A stretch of DNA of 64,000 nucleotides, taken from positions 62,001 to 126,000 of the forward strand of contig NZ_FRAX01000011.1 of assembly GCF_900142465.1 (NCBI RefSeq). Direction: 5' to 3'. This DNA comes from Fibrobacter sp. UWH6. GTDB taxonomy: Bacteria > Fibrobacterota > Fibrobacteria > Fibrobacterales > Fibrobacteraceae. The translations under genes and the position numbers were made by a program. The notes under the pieces are model-generated. The model searched no databases. It worked only from the letters and a program-made list of their open reading frames with translations, and had not been told where the DNA came from. Shown in pieces: positions 55,901 through 60,450 of the stretch (the stretch's first letter is position 1; the number at the start of each line of letters is the position of its first letter).

Positions 55901-56725
55901 TCGGACATCAACACTGGCATTATCATCAAATCCAGTATTTTTATCGCCGTCAAGAGTAAAACTGACTGTCGTATATCCAGACGCATTGCTTTTGAAATCA
56001 AAGGTTTCAAACAAAACGCCAATTTGAGTTTGCTCAGCAATATCAGCTGCAATCTGCTTATTTGTGGAATAAGAAAGTGAGGTTTTCTTTTTAATCTGAA
56101 CGGACACCTTATGCTGATTAGGATCCGTCGTATCTACAGCAAAGGTCCACTCTGAGTGCCTACGAGTGTCACTCATAAGCCTTTGAACTAACGCATCAGC
56201 ATCTACCCTAAATTCTTTATACGCTTTATCGTAAGCAGCCTCAGCAGCATGATACTCAGTTTCAGCGTCATTCACGGCATCCACAAGATCTGCATAACCT
56301 TCATCATTCGGATCTGCATTATCAAGGAGCTCCTTGAGATCATCCCAATGTGTTTTCTTGTTATCCCTATCTAATTTTTGTGTCTTTGTTCCTTCATCGC
56401 GCAAATCATCAACAACTCCGCATACATATTTTTTTACGGATTTAACATCTTGCTTATACTGTATCTTTTGACCACTTACAACATCTGCCAAAGAAAGCGC
56501 TTCCGGCTCACTTCCAGTGCCATTCTCATAGACAAGCAAACCTTCCATCTTGGAATCGCTCGCAGAAATATTATAGTCACCAAACTGATTAACCGAAGAA
56601 TCGGCTTCCTCAATCCAATCGTCTGCAAGCGTGGCATCCATCAAGAGTCTCGGTTCGAGAGACTCGATCTTGTAATTGTTACGGTTTTTCTTGGACTTTT
56701 TGTTCTTCTTGTTGAGTTTAGACAC
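40916..56725 (-). CDS. Giant LEPR-XLL, RTX-repeat secreted protein
   Basis: About 5,269 residues. The lysine-rich N-terminus leads to SLEPRLLMDA, the LEPR-XLL motif that marks the start of very large surface proteins in several phyla and probably acts as an export signal. Roughly residues 60-2290 are beta- and helix-mixed without families that I recognise. RTX-type calcium-binding nonapeptides (GGAGNDKIYG, GGKGNDVIYGG, GGAGNDTLDG) run at about 2300-2520, 2650-2810 and in islands up to about 5010. A Glu/Gly/Ser/Thr repeat (about 5100-5160) precedes a final beta domain. I place the start at GTG 56725 because AGGGG lies four bases upstream; a TTG at 56746 would add seven residues. It probably acts as an adhesin. 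Confidence 0.92.
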   Translation of the reverse strand: MSKLNKKNKKSKKNRNNYKIESLEPRLLMDATLADDWIEEADSSVNQFGDYNISASDSKMEGLLVYENGTGSEPEALSLADVVSGQKIQYKQDVKSVKKYVCGVVDDLRDEGTKTQKLDRDNKKTHWDDLKELLDNADPNDEGYADLVDAVNDAETEYHAAEAAYDKAYKEFRVDADALVQRLMSDTRRHSEWTFAVDTTDPNQHKVSVQIKKKTSLSYSTNKQIAADIAEQTQIGVLFETFDFKSNASGYTTVSFTLDGDKNTGFDDNASVDVRFDFKQDLGNTDANIGILGLESRNDGGAVSLPDLTVIGSFQTDSKNNSTIATNYEYDLDFRVKNYASVATLMTNFAVDDTDHLKYIGNTAVGQAPVWQDAAGSAVNDENALIPDFANVRIGDVLKQFNAIAKWLQNAETEILKNDFEGLIDQNASSFLYLSNYFATFVKTPPQSFQELLSRFDYPVITAEFKNVSGKNICQLKYDGWITSQNLEASVSEALFKSLSNSFGGIEKVSLSLGAQSHLKMTFDIPMDELGSVGNSAKLKSIGVDAEKVAGLVGAKNVCVADKALSKTSSVGEEIKFALYENGSLKKDITIPSTTSLDEAGIQSIVGELNKAYPATGAGTSPKFGVIINKDGNGDVDKFAIVTDDTANTFSLLFASDNSRKMCVNSSQQFCKAYLIDTTMITSLSVDNKTVQPKETGIYFDWAAAINEVLMSNPNLTDYSAVSLGDAVIVFYSQSEQNVLVTGENSTSAPTDVWLPFSGSAGVERQILFSSSHPVETSNSDLSFAFAINGGAAQNILLEAETLANCYTVDDVVSVINGELTKLGNGIKAFAWEGKIGFSNENDLPFGVSLSNKDLGFDNLAYSSTTNCMKMKFDVGGPTDIEVDIDLYNFFKTKSDPTIGNLLDEIKTQCNNILSTKAPSCSVDVNGMSLVVSGGKFSSSGAVEDLNGCSLVELLGWNVDNDSDSFLVVHAQSQKEITISNFSLDIYETLTSNGNIASARLGMVGVDVTGNVGIRATRKLTANNLIGDVTEIPLDTADTDFTSNFTLGNWSYASTSTNTLNVDLSEGLLVDDATQNAVKQHVMSADLYATVVGRALIPDPSYISKTENSSVASLKLINMSALVEKVTKALKENVLKSILAYGESATPSTDPILAVLNQKLPLFGKSAPELLGLINKLNDVIDNISKSHPATLQELNQRVDKALGAKLYFTFHASSIDFSFVWKQEYKSQVVSINNFSIMETAEGARPTNVGGLAEVYLNGSIDTRFNYSMSVNGSALGDPILQEDSSVSIDVTLMGKPLSFDLSVALGGMSASLLKVVSSDSNPSYIAVRIHEKMAYRNTATSGSAAAGSFSSYEWKHDADVCQIGGLLRVECAGQSVGEIKLGVVDDEGDVDAWKGDAGNNGSFALNDLVSGKVGIRKPGKFTGTLSAAELGDNTTGSIVLDMSNLGSNWEKIDLFGQVRLVADALSAALRKAQSGLNKTFLSDGMRKIPLVGNTIVGAADCLTALDEAFIEPFRKFAYNSQNLDEHVVAERLYAILQRTGLLLALKKEVSSTQKVMWAGSAFDQSFEDNGSQYIQYRNDGNCIEWRFRLGQSYSLSGNADFDLGMPGLGLSSKGGVDLELGWEWYIGFGVSQTGAYIMLSNGIDEDGSETVNGKTVNIVADGISKKVETVVNGTTVKQDLMSGDDICITMRVLANELKINGALGFLQMSADVLPGGTNPFEKDAETGKDKLSEITFGIDLNDGQRDSKDADSDKTTDSSVDTKIKADNVASALSLETNLEGSLDIKVDMTLGFNNDKIDIGFPTIGTVFHLTWEAVFGKPFGELTLAEFSGITLDLGKFAKQTLQPILSKIQKVIDPIMPLIDFLQSEIPVLSSLPKGGSKMTVLNLIKSIGSSQGLELGMIDDIVQVANLIKKVGNLNLGAISLGSLNFASTTYNDPKVQNFLAGTAELPLGDFTSRLSGITDSALKTATSSLSSAFGSQRVAANGNSYGWRFGLFQDAKGNISADAIKKSAINLLFGQDVSLVEYRMSPLIFDFDWSKSFPIVGPLCADIGLNFGAKIELSFGYDTRGLISWKKTGFKDLWALADGFFIDDLDSNGKDVSEVIFYSGITAGASVAGRAGINVGVNLNLNLNLDDPNNDGKLRLSELADSLAHSPFAIFDASVTLQARAYAYLDLVFYRKEFDLWKSGALELFNTDKTGTGSPIVATTQEGNLVVNVGEFAEKRVYGDLSDGDDTVDIVCSGGTVDITMTTADKVSTKSSYTLAAGKCVYIYAKDGKDKVSITGNSSLNFVIEGGDGNDEIDLSGLNLAPTCYALVMGGLGDDFIRGADIGTNILLGETADVLYKKKESSDEEYVALVNAYPNSSNPGNNVIVGGRGKNYIVGGGGSDLIVGGVDAKFDNKDADGNVTGTLYVTENHLYGDFAYFEFDESHNLTNAKNEDLYDEGGNDVILGSSKTDFIFGGAGSDRIKGGDGNDEIHGGKGNDVIYGGAGNDKIYGEDGVDVIFGDTPADEAMVIAREDDAVGELPYVYIAEEIKKDTSDLFGSDTVTTTDADGNVSSESVNRIALFNFENSFKTDVASLNALAQVAVSLFDAPQVDLSATQTAATTGATTTGTTAATEAEGTEPQAEEEPSTQVTNGSDVIEGGNGSDIIFGDDGSNTSEGGSDIISGGADNDFIDGDGGNDTINGDYGEDIIYGGAGNDTLDGGAGNDFVFGDNGLAGYVKDNNGAIIGASELFKNSFSGSDDDKIAKANQDLMFGYGITAFAKNFGITADAKFNGVGGNDTILAGNGNDFVDGQGGDDTYKIQIMGGSNHAITNVMDSGTADKGDSMTIDGTVEADDMLVRASTAGLGFVAKLPSKKDAQIERVNFWNVGGGDTGLENIAINTGAGDDKIAIDGTLSTISIDAGAGNDTITVGQQFESERNTDKDHSNVLPNDAFTTTKTTQGYLSAGVQHSTSIVGGEGNDTFNVLHNEAAVSLSGGLGNDTFNVAMFQKVNNDGSKSIVENGPVTLIGGAGVDKMSIVGSDGDDDFVISQGRVLCNGTDVQAVSIENKNVYGGDGDDSFYVLDTAKDEVTKLYGNKGNDSFYNGGIGTAEKPVIVSNSKNENSDAIGVQFDVPKNNTVGDADPANGVIDYDTDLDCAKNYIVENGVVKSVYKIHLDKEPEKGEVVSVTVFAPGETTESLNRGDHGIWLVDANNKYVKSITYKFTIDGAGETHKYDEAVDINLVVLGDKVREGNDYFALMHKVTSSKSDRLIKDCKNALIFLNENAAQQSFLIKQVHEVKDAEFTAEKFTLLLNETPNGNTVECFYYANGQKIPLGSANVVENNGKFQVTVDVPASVKTAMDAAKTPYVYVGYNIDRPVNKVENQFSITQEHVLTAEEVTRNKVVWGLRALPNKQNIDCWYMNDGEYVSIPASNLNKLSFGGVTYENTLSVSGVSSIPAGTKLYINYRFDHVYVENESVLQMAYSTTGMTELLCFVPFDEITDAYDDSRYSIVCPESKVADYKDVENCRYFYRTAGTQLIICAMPQDGVDTSSAKPVVLHGNFAIEWSADDWHRPAVAISDEPDSFNETSVTEILDALDDDTIENIKGALYEDGMGREADLGIDGPSMLHYDGLDADGNRLTTSNDEKNVISESDLAERKAAEEEAAKFDEGNSKDRIFVNNRKNNRAGIKNDIDALSEIAKFDNSMIEKDVDPALILQKTEDVVKQADTEWRDSDEHSLRFEHQDASSTATSQFNLANMEYGEINLGSGADKVDINKTIYREDGFQTFTVVNTGAGKDNINVHSYAREKSTVLGTLSGLTKTTYSGSLKNVIAYSVSDFTFSNGVTSDNLKAIVAQNNDKLDRGLLAQNRVFLNVEYSDGTIQRREVFLEDNDETTVTTLLLKRELTPVAQDVSIVAMYLANGYDGDGLLVVNAQGGDDTINAVGDVDADGKSKVTREGMVVIGGVGNDTIDVNTNVIAIGDRGQIVYENEKSEIVTRLGSLDIENSETDDAKLNAADYTTPADKTASNYFQTDGVVRDAKYIHSVSETVGGNDVITAHGDKNVAIGGAGSDEIYLNGENNVAVGDNGEVKFAGSDVVKNASGDVVDHVYGDSSTTYLNYVQSTSDAHGAIDTITTQNGKNVVIGGTDSDMIATGSGNDVIVGDGGEVYVDRNRDALLVDNVGRNVDGSAGSDVIKTSGGDNVILGGLNTKSRDFDFVRNAESGKLDKMSIDKKNDDLIESGDGKDVVFGDNAYVTFKGNSEMAEGFDNMPTIYTEATLSFNFQGPAQSGIGANEQAGAVADYRAKSVDETTGETVEITEHADYCVGNWNNIKSVYGRESGTYGNDDNEIVLFDNGTRASAVSVTYGATESHRISTTDGENIRLRGYDQTPYVHGSNSGDVNLMKSGLDISGNNGRNTLITQVDGLSQYFTEYEVVVYLDMVREISMHENSVRVVKLYIDSVDENGKLTSTFFDEFYVNDPDTQTFNGTWNVATGKSVATATLANCVVFKSFVENDTKHTLAGDRFHIEITDPQNGTNGKDRAGIAGIQVHGFMHKQDVAASTDIDMGGKDVILTNGGDDIVVGGTGNDTITTFGDDRYGIRDNDIVYGDNAKMVFTDRDSDPTTATTISHAESIATTNLKASYDDIINTGDGNDVVVGGVGHDVVNSNATSGAEAKMDNIQVTSFNFVTETTSDSLLIHAGESAGVVVDNDWHNVYLRNNQMRDRATGNESAPSTVITFEYTSIGNYGNRNNPNEQIDPATGDDTANNKMLKTLVMGQRQETLSLTLHNLPGPSGSPCDVYVYVGGKLGSSDGYDYVFEINGSDNQKFYLNDWIGNSFEGEYKEVTCKDYKPGKLASGVTPNVEMIGNYVVFRNVKTCDYTVQIRCVESTLGNQYPNDIPVFSGVQVVSGLNRTGDIALGGDHDKDLVFGDEASLDFDLDIPFAGNENIKDYKNRVISAESMALATEAVQHLRTDDEIKTGKDRDVVVGGEGRDTISTGSGDDVAIGDNAKLMVENNNPIGVFQPDVEVVLEDNQYFDGYKEAYLDNDQVNEQRMMQKFYEGKIVGIQLQDSENGRLDSIDVGAGENLVFEQSRSEEQLFVGTLESDEDEDDVNPSDIGGEGSEGTETDEGSEGEGSESGEGSEGTETGEGSEGSEGTETGEGSEGTEQIAMKQFVLSQKHVPVYVEIAAGETVEIVITDWEEGNPYYRPKVVLEMNSLDNMMHYLDISWDGISEAITRDLLNYNWLEIPNSSTVPGEHKIVLQIHSDEAIAFLASCGN
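41256..41430 (-). repeat. GSEGTE/EGSEG coding repeat
   Basis: Within the giant gene a Gly/Ser/Glu/Thr stretch (GSEGTETGEG and variants) is encoded by nearly identical 24- to 33-base units such as GAACCTTCGCCGGTTTCAGT on the plus strand. It would be prone to slippage and length change. Confidence 0.75.
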
Positions 56726-56818
56726 ATAACCCCTATAGCCTTTCAAAGGAAAGGCTTTGTTAATTTGTTTAAAATCTTGTTATAGTTAGTAGTTTTTTAC
56801 ACAGCGGATGGAAAGAGC
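56639..56818. repeat. Duplicated block, copy 1
   Basis: This 180-base stretch covers the LEPR-XLL leader coding sequence, the gap before it and the end of FISUMP lipoprotein 1. It is repeated at 58588-58770 with a few substitutions and one extra codon. Confidence 0.9.
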
Positions 56819-57964
56819 ATTTGTCTTAAGAGCCCCTCCACTCCGACTAAAAGAATTTTTGTTAACATAGGCCGCTTGAGCAACATCCTCTTGACTTTTA
56901 TGTTGTTGCGGCAGATAATAGCCCACAGACTCAGTAATGTGTTCGAATTTTTTTTCTTGCCAATACCCGGCTGGCAATATCGATAACCCGTAAGAATTCT
57001 TGCTACCAAATCCGGCAACCTTCGAACCCATATAGTAGGCGAAACTATCCCCTGTTTTTTGGTCCAAGTACGCCCATTCGCCCCCATTCACAACATGCCA
57101 TCCTTCCGGGCAGATTCCCTGATGTTGGACATAATTCGCTGGTTCAATATATCCGCTTGGATATTCAAACTTTTGCGCACAAGCATCCGCTTCAATAGAC
57201 ACCGAATCGCATACGGCAGGAAAGCCCATTGCGTTGCTCCAAGTATAGAGCCCACCCCAACCGTTGTCACAATACCACGGGTCATCATCGTAACAGTACT
57301 TGGTCCCTTTTCCCTGAACCGTACCGCCTGGCACCCTCTCACCGTAATTCAAATTTTCTACAAAAAAGACCAACGTTCGTTCATAAACATCATCATATAA
57401 GCTTACCGTACGGTATTTTTTCCCGTCACGCGGGTCCGTAAAATCTCCGTACTTGACATCCGGATTGAATTGTTCCGTCATGTCAAAATAGCTACTGCTG
57501 CTCGGCGCATTTGCCTGTTCCATGGAATCTAGATTAAGCCATTGCCCTCCATGGCAAATCATTTGATAATCGCTCCCATGCCAATAGGTTTCCCCCTCAC
57601 AAGTTTCTGTACATTCCACTAGGCATTGTAATTCTTTAGGCAAGGAACTGGAAAATCCACCCGCACTACTCGATGCGCTCGTATTCTTGCCGGAACTTGA
57701 AGATTTTGCGCTGCTGCCTCCAGCCGACGAATTTACGCTGGAACTCGATTTCGCAGAGGAAGAGCTGTTCGTAGTCGAAGACGAGACACTGCTGCTAGAT
57801 TTGTCTCCATTGCCGTCACTGGTCCCGTCGCCGCTGCTCAGGATTTCGCTAGACGAGGATTCCTTTTCCGGTTCAACGAAGCTGCTGCTGTCGTCGTCAC
57901 CGCAGGCGGTAAAGAACATGGTTGCCGCGAACAGGGCCAGGGCAAAAGGTAACAGTCGATTCAT
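56786..57964 (-). CDS. FISUMP lipoprotein 1
   Basis: A 392-residue lipoprotein: signal peptide with lipobox FFTAC (Cys21), then serine-rich linker to about residue 110, then a cysteine-containing spacer (CLVECTETCEGETYW) and one FISUMP domain (about 171-392: DPRDGKKYRTV, GLYTWSNAM, CPEGWHV, YGLSILPAGYW, ALSIRCVKNY). It is probably displayed on the cell surface. GGAG precedes the ATG by seven bases. The stop is 40-60 bases before the giant gene start, so the two are likely co-transcribed; it may anchor or modify the giant protein. It is a recent paralog of the gene at 58738-59913. Confidence 0.9.
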   Translation of the reverse strand: MNRLLPFALALFAATMFFTACGDDDSSSFVEPEKESSSSEILSSGDGTSDGNGDKSSSSVSSSTTNSSSSAKSSSSVNSSAGGSSAKSSSSGKNTSASSSAGGFSSSLPKELQCLVECTETCEGETYWHGSDYQMICHGGQWLNLDSMEQANAPSSSSYFDMTEQFNPDVKYGDFTDPRDGKKYRTVSLYDDVYERTLVFFVENLNYGERVPGGTVQGKGTKYCYDDDPWYCDNGWGGLYTWSNAMGFPAVCDSVSIEADACAQKFEYPSGYIEPANYVQHQGICPEGWHVVNGGEWAYLDQKTGDSFAYYMGSKVAGFGSKNSYGLSILPAGYWQEKKFEHITESVGYYLPQQHKSQEDVAQAAYVNKNSFSRSGGALKTNALSIRCVKNY

Positions 57965-58554
57965 TTGTTCACTCCAAAGAAAGAAGATAGAAATTGTTGA
58001 TGAGGCACGAGGTTCGAGGGCGCTCGCGGGGCTCGCTTCGAGGTTAAAATTTGGCGCCGTTGGCGCGGGGTTTTAATTATGAACTATGAATTATAAGAGA
58101 AAATTTGGCGGCTTCGCCGCGGGTTTAGAGGTTCGCTGCGGAACAACGTATCAGCGGCGGAAAACCGTGTAAGCGGAAAAAACTTGAGGAACCTTAAGTC
58201 TTGAGGGGACTCTCGATGCCCACAATCGCCTTCTCCTGCGGCGAAGCCGCGTAACTCACAACTCATAGTTCACAGCTCATAACTCATAATTTTTTCAAAG
58301 GTGAAACAACTTCATAGGCAAAAAATATACATCCCAAAATTAGTAAATAATAAGCCGGATGTCATACAAAATCATCCCAAAACTTTACTTTATATTGAAA
58401 TAAAAAAAATTACTTAATACAAAAATCTTACACCGTAAAATTACAAACAACTTACAATATTACAACATAAAAAAAAATGCGGCATCCCGTAAGGTTGCCG
58501 CAAATTTCACGTTTTCAAAAAAAAAATTAAGTCTTCTTCGGCTTTTTAAAAAAT
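57965..58554. other. 590-base gap with repeats and a terminator
   Basis: No gene is seen here. From about 58000 to 58300 there are repeats of the intergenic family (GAGGCACGAGGTTCGAGG, CTCACAACTCATAG, CTCATAACTCATAATT) and hairpins such as GGCGGCTTCGCCGC. From 58300 to 58470 the sequence is A/T-rich with no clear promoter. A terminator at 58470-58502 ends transcription from the right. Confidence 0.6.
58470..58502 (-). terminator. Terminator after the orphan leader ORF
   Basis: TGCGGCA and TGCCGCA form the stem and an eight-T run follows on the minus strand. It separates the FISUMP 2/orphan leader unit from FISUMP 1 and the giant gene. Confidence 0.75.
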
Positions 58555-58677
58555 TTATATGTGAGCATCATTTTTACGCAGCGAGCACATCAAGAGTCTT
58601 GGTTCTAGAGACTCAATTTTGTAATTATTGCGGTTGTTTTTCTTAGACTTTTTGTTCTTCTTGTTGAATTTAGACAC
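58555..58677 (-). pseudogene. Orphan LEPR-XLL leader mini-ORF
   Basis: From the same GTG/AGGGG start arrangement as the giant gene, a 40-codon frame reads MSKFNKKNKKSKKNNRNNYK, then IESLEPRLLM, and after the Met diverges to CSLRKNDAHI before TAA. The leader is thus complete but the passenger is gone. It lies 40-60 bases after FISUMP lipoprotein 2, exactly as the giant gene lies after FISUMP 1. It is most simply the stump of a second giant gene; a free leader peptide with a function cannot be excluded. Confidence 0.75.
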
Positions 58678-58770
58678 ATAACCCCTATAGCCTTTCAAAG
58701 GAAAGGCTTTGTTAATTTGTTTAAAATCTTGTTATAGTTAGTAGTTTTTTACACAGCGGATGGAAAGAGC
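58588..58770. repeat. Duplicated block, copy 2
   Basis: Second copy of the leader/intergenic/FISUMP-end block described at 56639-56818. The non-coding part is identical over about 95 bases, which points to recent duplication or gene conversion. Confidence 0.9.
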
Positions 58771-59913
58771 GTGAATCTTACTAGCTCCCCCCGATCGTTC
58801 AAAAAAATTCTTTTCCACATATACTGCACGACCAGCAATTTCATTACTATTATGCTGTTGAGGAAGATAAAAACCTGCAGACAACTTAATTTGGTCAAAT
58901 TTTCCCAACTGCCAATACCCCGCAGGCAGTATCGACAGGCCGTAGTTGTTGCTACCGAAGCCGGCGACCTTCGAGCCCATGTAGTACGCGACGCTGTTGC
59001 TGCTTTTTGTCTGAAGATTCGCCCATTCGCCATCATTCGCTATATGCCAGCCATCCGGGCAAAGCCCCTGGTGAATGATTTCACCGTCAATCAATTTTCC
59101 ATCTTTGTCTCGAGCAAAAGAATAATTGCATTGTTCTGACCCCAGCGAGACAGAATCACAGACCGAAGGAAGGTTCATGGCGTTGCTCCAGGTATAGAGT
59201 CCGCCCCAGCCGTTCTCGCAGTACCACGGGTCGTCATCGTAGCAGTACTTGGTCGAGTCGCCCTGTAGCGTGCCGCCCGCAATCATCTTTCCAAAATTGA
59301 GATTTTCCGCGAAATACACAAGCGTGTCCGTATAATAGATGCCATCCTTCAGGCTAACCGTCCGATACTTCTGTCCGTCGCGAGGGTCGGTGAACTCGCC
59401 GTAAGACACCTTCTCGTTAAACTGGTTTGTCATATCAAAGTAACTACTGCTAGACGTATTCGCATTTTCCATGGAATCAAGATTAAGCCATTGTCCACTA
59501 CGGCAAATCATCTGGAAACCATCTTTATGATGATAGGTCACTCCTTCACAATCTTCCGTACACTCAACAAAACACATCAACTCTTTAGGAAAGGAACTTG
59601 AACTAAACAAAAACATATCATCACTTGAAGAACTGCTCATGGAGTCCGTGGACGAGTTTGATTTTGCGGAGGAAGAGCTGTTCGTTGACGAAGACGAAAC
59701 GCTACTGCTAGACTTGTCATCTTTGCTGCTGCAAGACGAGGGGCTAGAGCCTTCGTGGCTGTCGCCACTCAGGGTAGCGCCGCTGCTCAGGATTTCGCTA
59801 GACGAGGATTCCTTTTCCGGTTCAACGAAGCTGCTGCTGTCGTCGTCACCGCAGGCGGTAAAGAACATGGTTGCCGCGAACAGGGCCAGGGCAAATGGTA
59901 GCAATCGTTTCAT
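58738..59913 (-). CDS. FISUMP lipoprotein 2
   Basis: A 391-residue paralog of FISUMP lipoprotein 1. The first 45 residues are almost identical (LLPFALALFAATMFFTACGD), the serine linker differs in length and order, and the FISUMP domain (DPRDGQKYRTV, GLYTWSNAM, CPDGWHI, YGLSILPAGYW, ALSIRCVKNY) differs mainly in the segment between the W-S-N-A-M and C-P-x-G-W-H parts. ATG 59913 starts at the signal peptide; the open frame to 59952 adds a non-signal leader. It follows a DUF3467 gene by 39 bases. Confidence 0.9.
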   Translation of the reverse strand: MKRLLPFALALFAATMFFTACGDDDSSSFVEPEKESSSSEILSSGATLSGDSHEGSSPSSCSSKDDKSSSSVSSSSTNSSSSAKSNSSTDSMSSSSSDDMFLFSSSSFPKELMCFVECTEDCEGVTYHHKDGFQMICRSGQWLNLDSMENANTSSSSYFDMTNQFNEKVSYGEFTDPRDGQKYRTVSLKDGIYYTDTLVYFAENLNFGKMIAGGTLQGDSTKYCYDDDPWYCENGWGGLYTWSNAMNLPSVCDSVSLGSEQCNYSFARDKDGKLIDGEIIHQGLCPDGWHIANDGEWANLQTKSSNSVAYYMGSKVAGFGSNNYGLSILPAGYWQLGKFDQIKLSAGFYLPQQHNSNEIAGRAVYVEKNFFERSGGASKIHALSIRCVKNY

Positions 59914-59952
59914 TCGTCTAGTAAAGTTGTCGCTTCGCTTGTCTTGAATCAA

Positions 59953-60282
59953 TTAAGCCTTCTTCGGCTTTTCGGCAGGGGCTGCCGCCTGCATGCCGAT
60001 GTCAATCTTTCCGAATTTCGCTTCGTAGGCATTCAAGGTGGCCCCAAGCATGATGGCGAGGCGCTTGGCCGTGTACGGGGTCATCACCACGCGCTCGGCT
60101 ATTTCCACGTTCACCTTGCCCTGGTTCATGTTCCAGGCCTGATTCAAGCCCAGAAGCATCATGATTTCTTCACGGCCGCCCACGACGTTCGTTGCGTTCA
60201 CGTAAAGGCTTTTCATGTTGCCGTCGTTCCAGACTACTTCTGGAAGGGAGTTGGCCGCTTTATTTTCTTTTTTTTCGTTCAT
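59953..60282 (-). CDS. DUF3467 family protein
   Basis: The 109-residue product (VVWNDGNMKSLYVNATNVVGGREEIMMLLGLNQAW ... VEIAERVVMTPYTAKRLAIMLGATLNAYEAKFG) matches DUF3467, small cytoplasmic proteins of unknown role whose hallmark is the R-V-V-M-T-P-x-x-A-K-R-L motif. ATG 60282 has GGAG eight bases upstream. It is the first gene of the minus-strand series leading to the FISUMP and giant genes, but may be only a neighbour. Confidence 0.88.
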   Translation of the reverse strand: MNEKKENKAANSLPEVVWNDGNMKSLYVNATNVVGGREEIMMLLGLNQAWNMNQGKVNVEIAERVVMTPYTAKRLAIMLGATLNAYEAKFGKIDIGMQAAAPAEKPKKA

Positions 60283-60450
60283 GAGAATAGCTCCAAATAA
60301 AATAACACGCCAAATGTAACAACAACAAACTATAAAAAAACTTATTTTAACTTTATTTGCGTTCTTTTTACAAAAGTAACTTTTTTTTCTTCTTGTATTT
60401 TCCGTGTTTATTTTTATTTTTGTGCCCATTTTCTATACAACGGTATCTTT

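Noticed and set aside
40772-56785. Long open frames on the plus strand (up to 689 codons) opposite the giant gene
   Set aside because: They mirror the codon bias and repeats of the giant gene, lack ribosome sites and family motifs, and overlap it completely.
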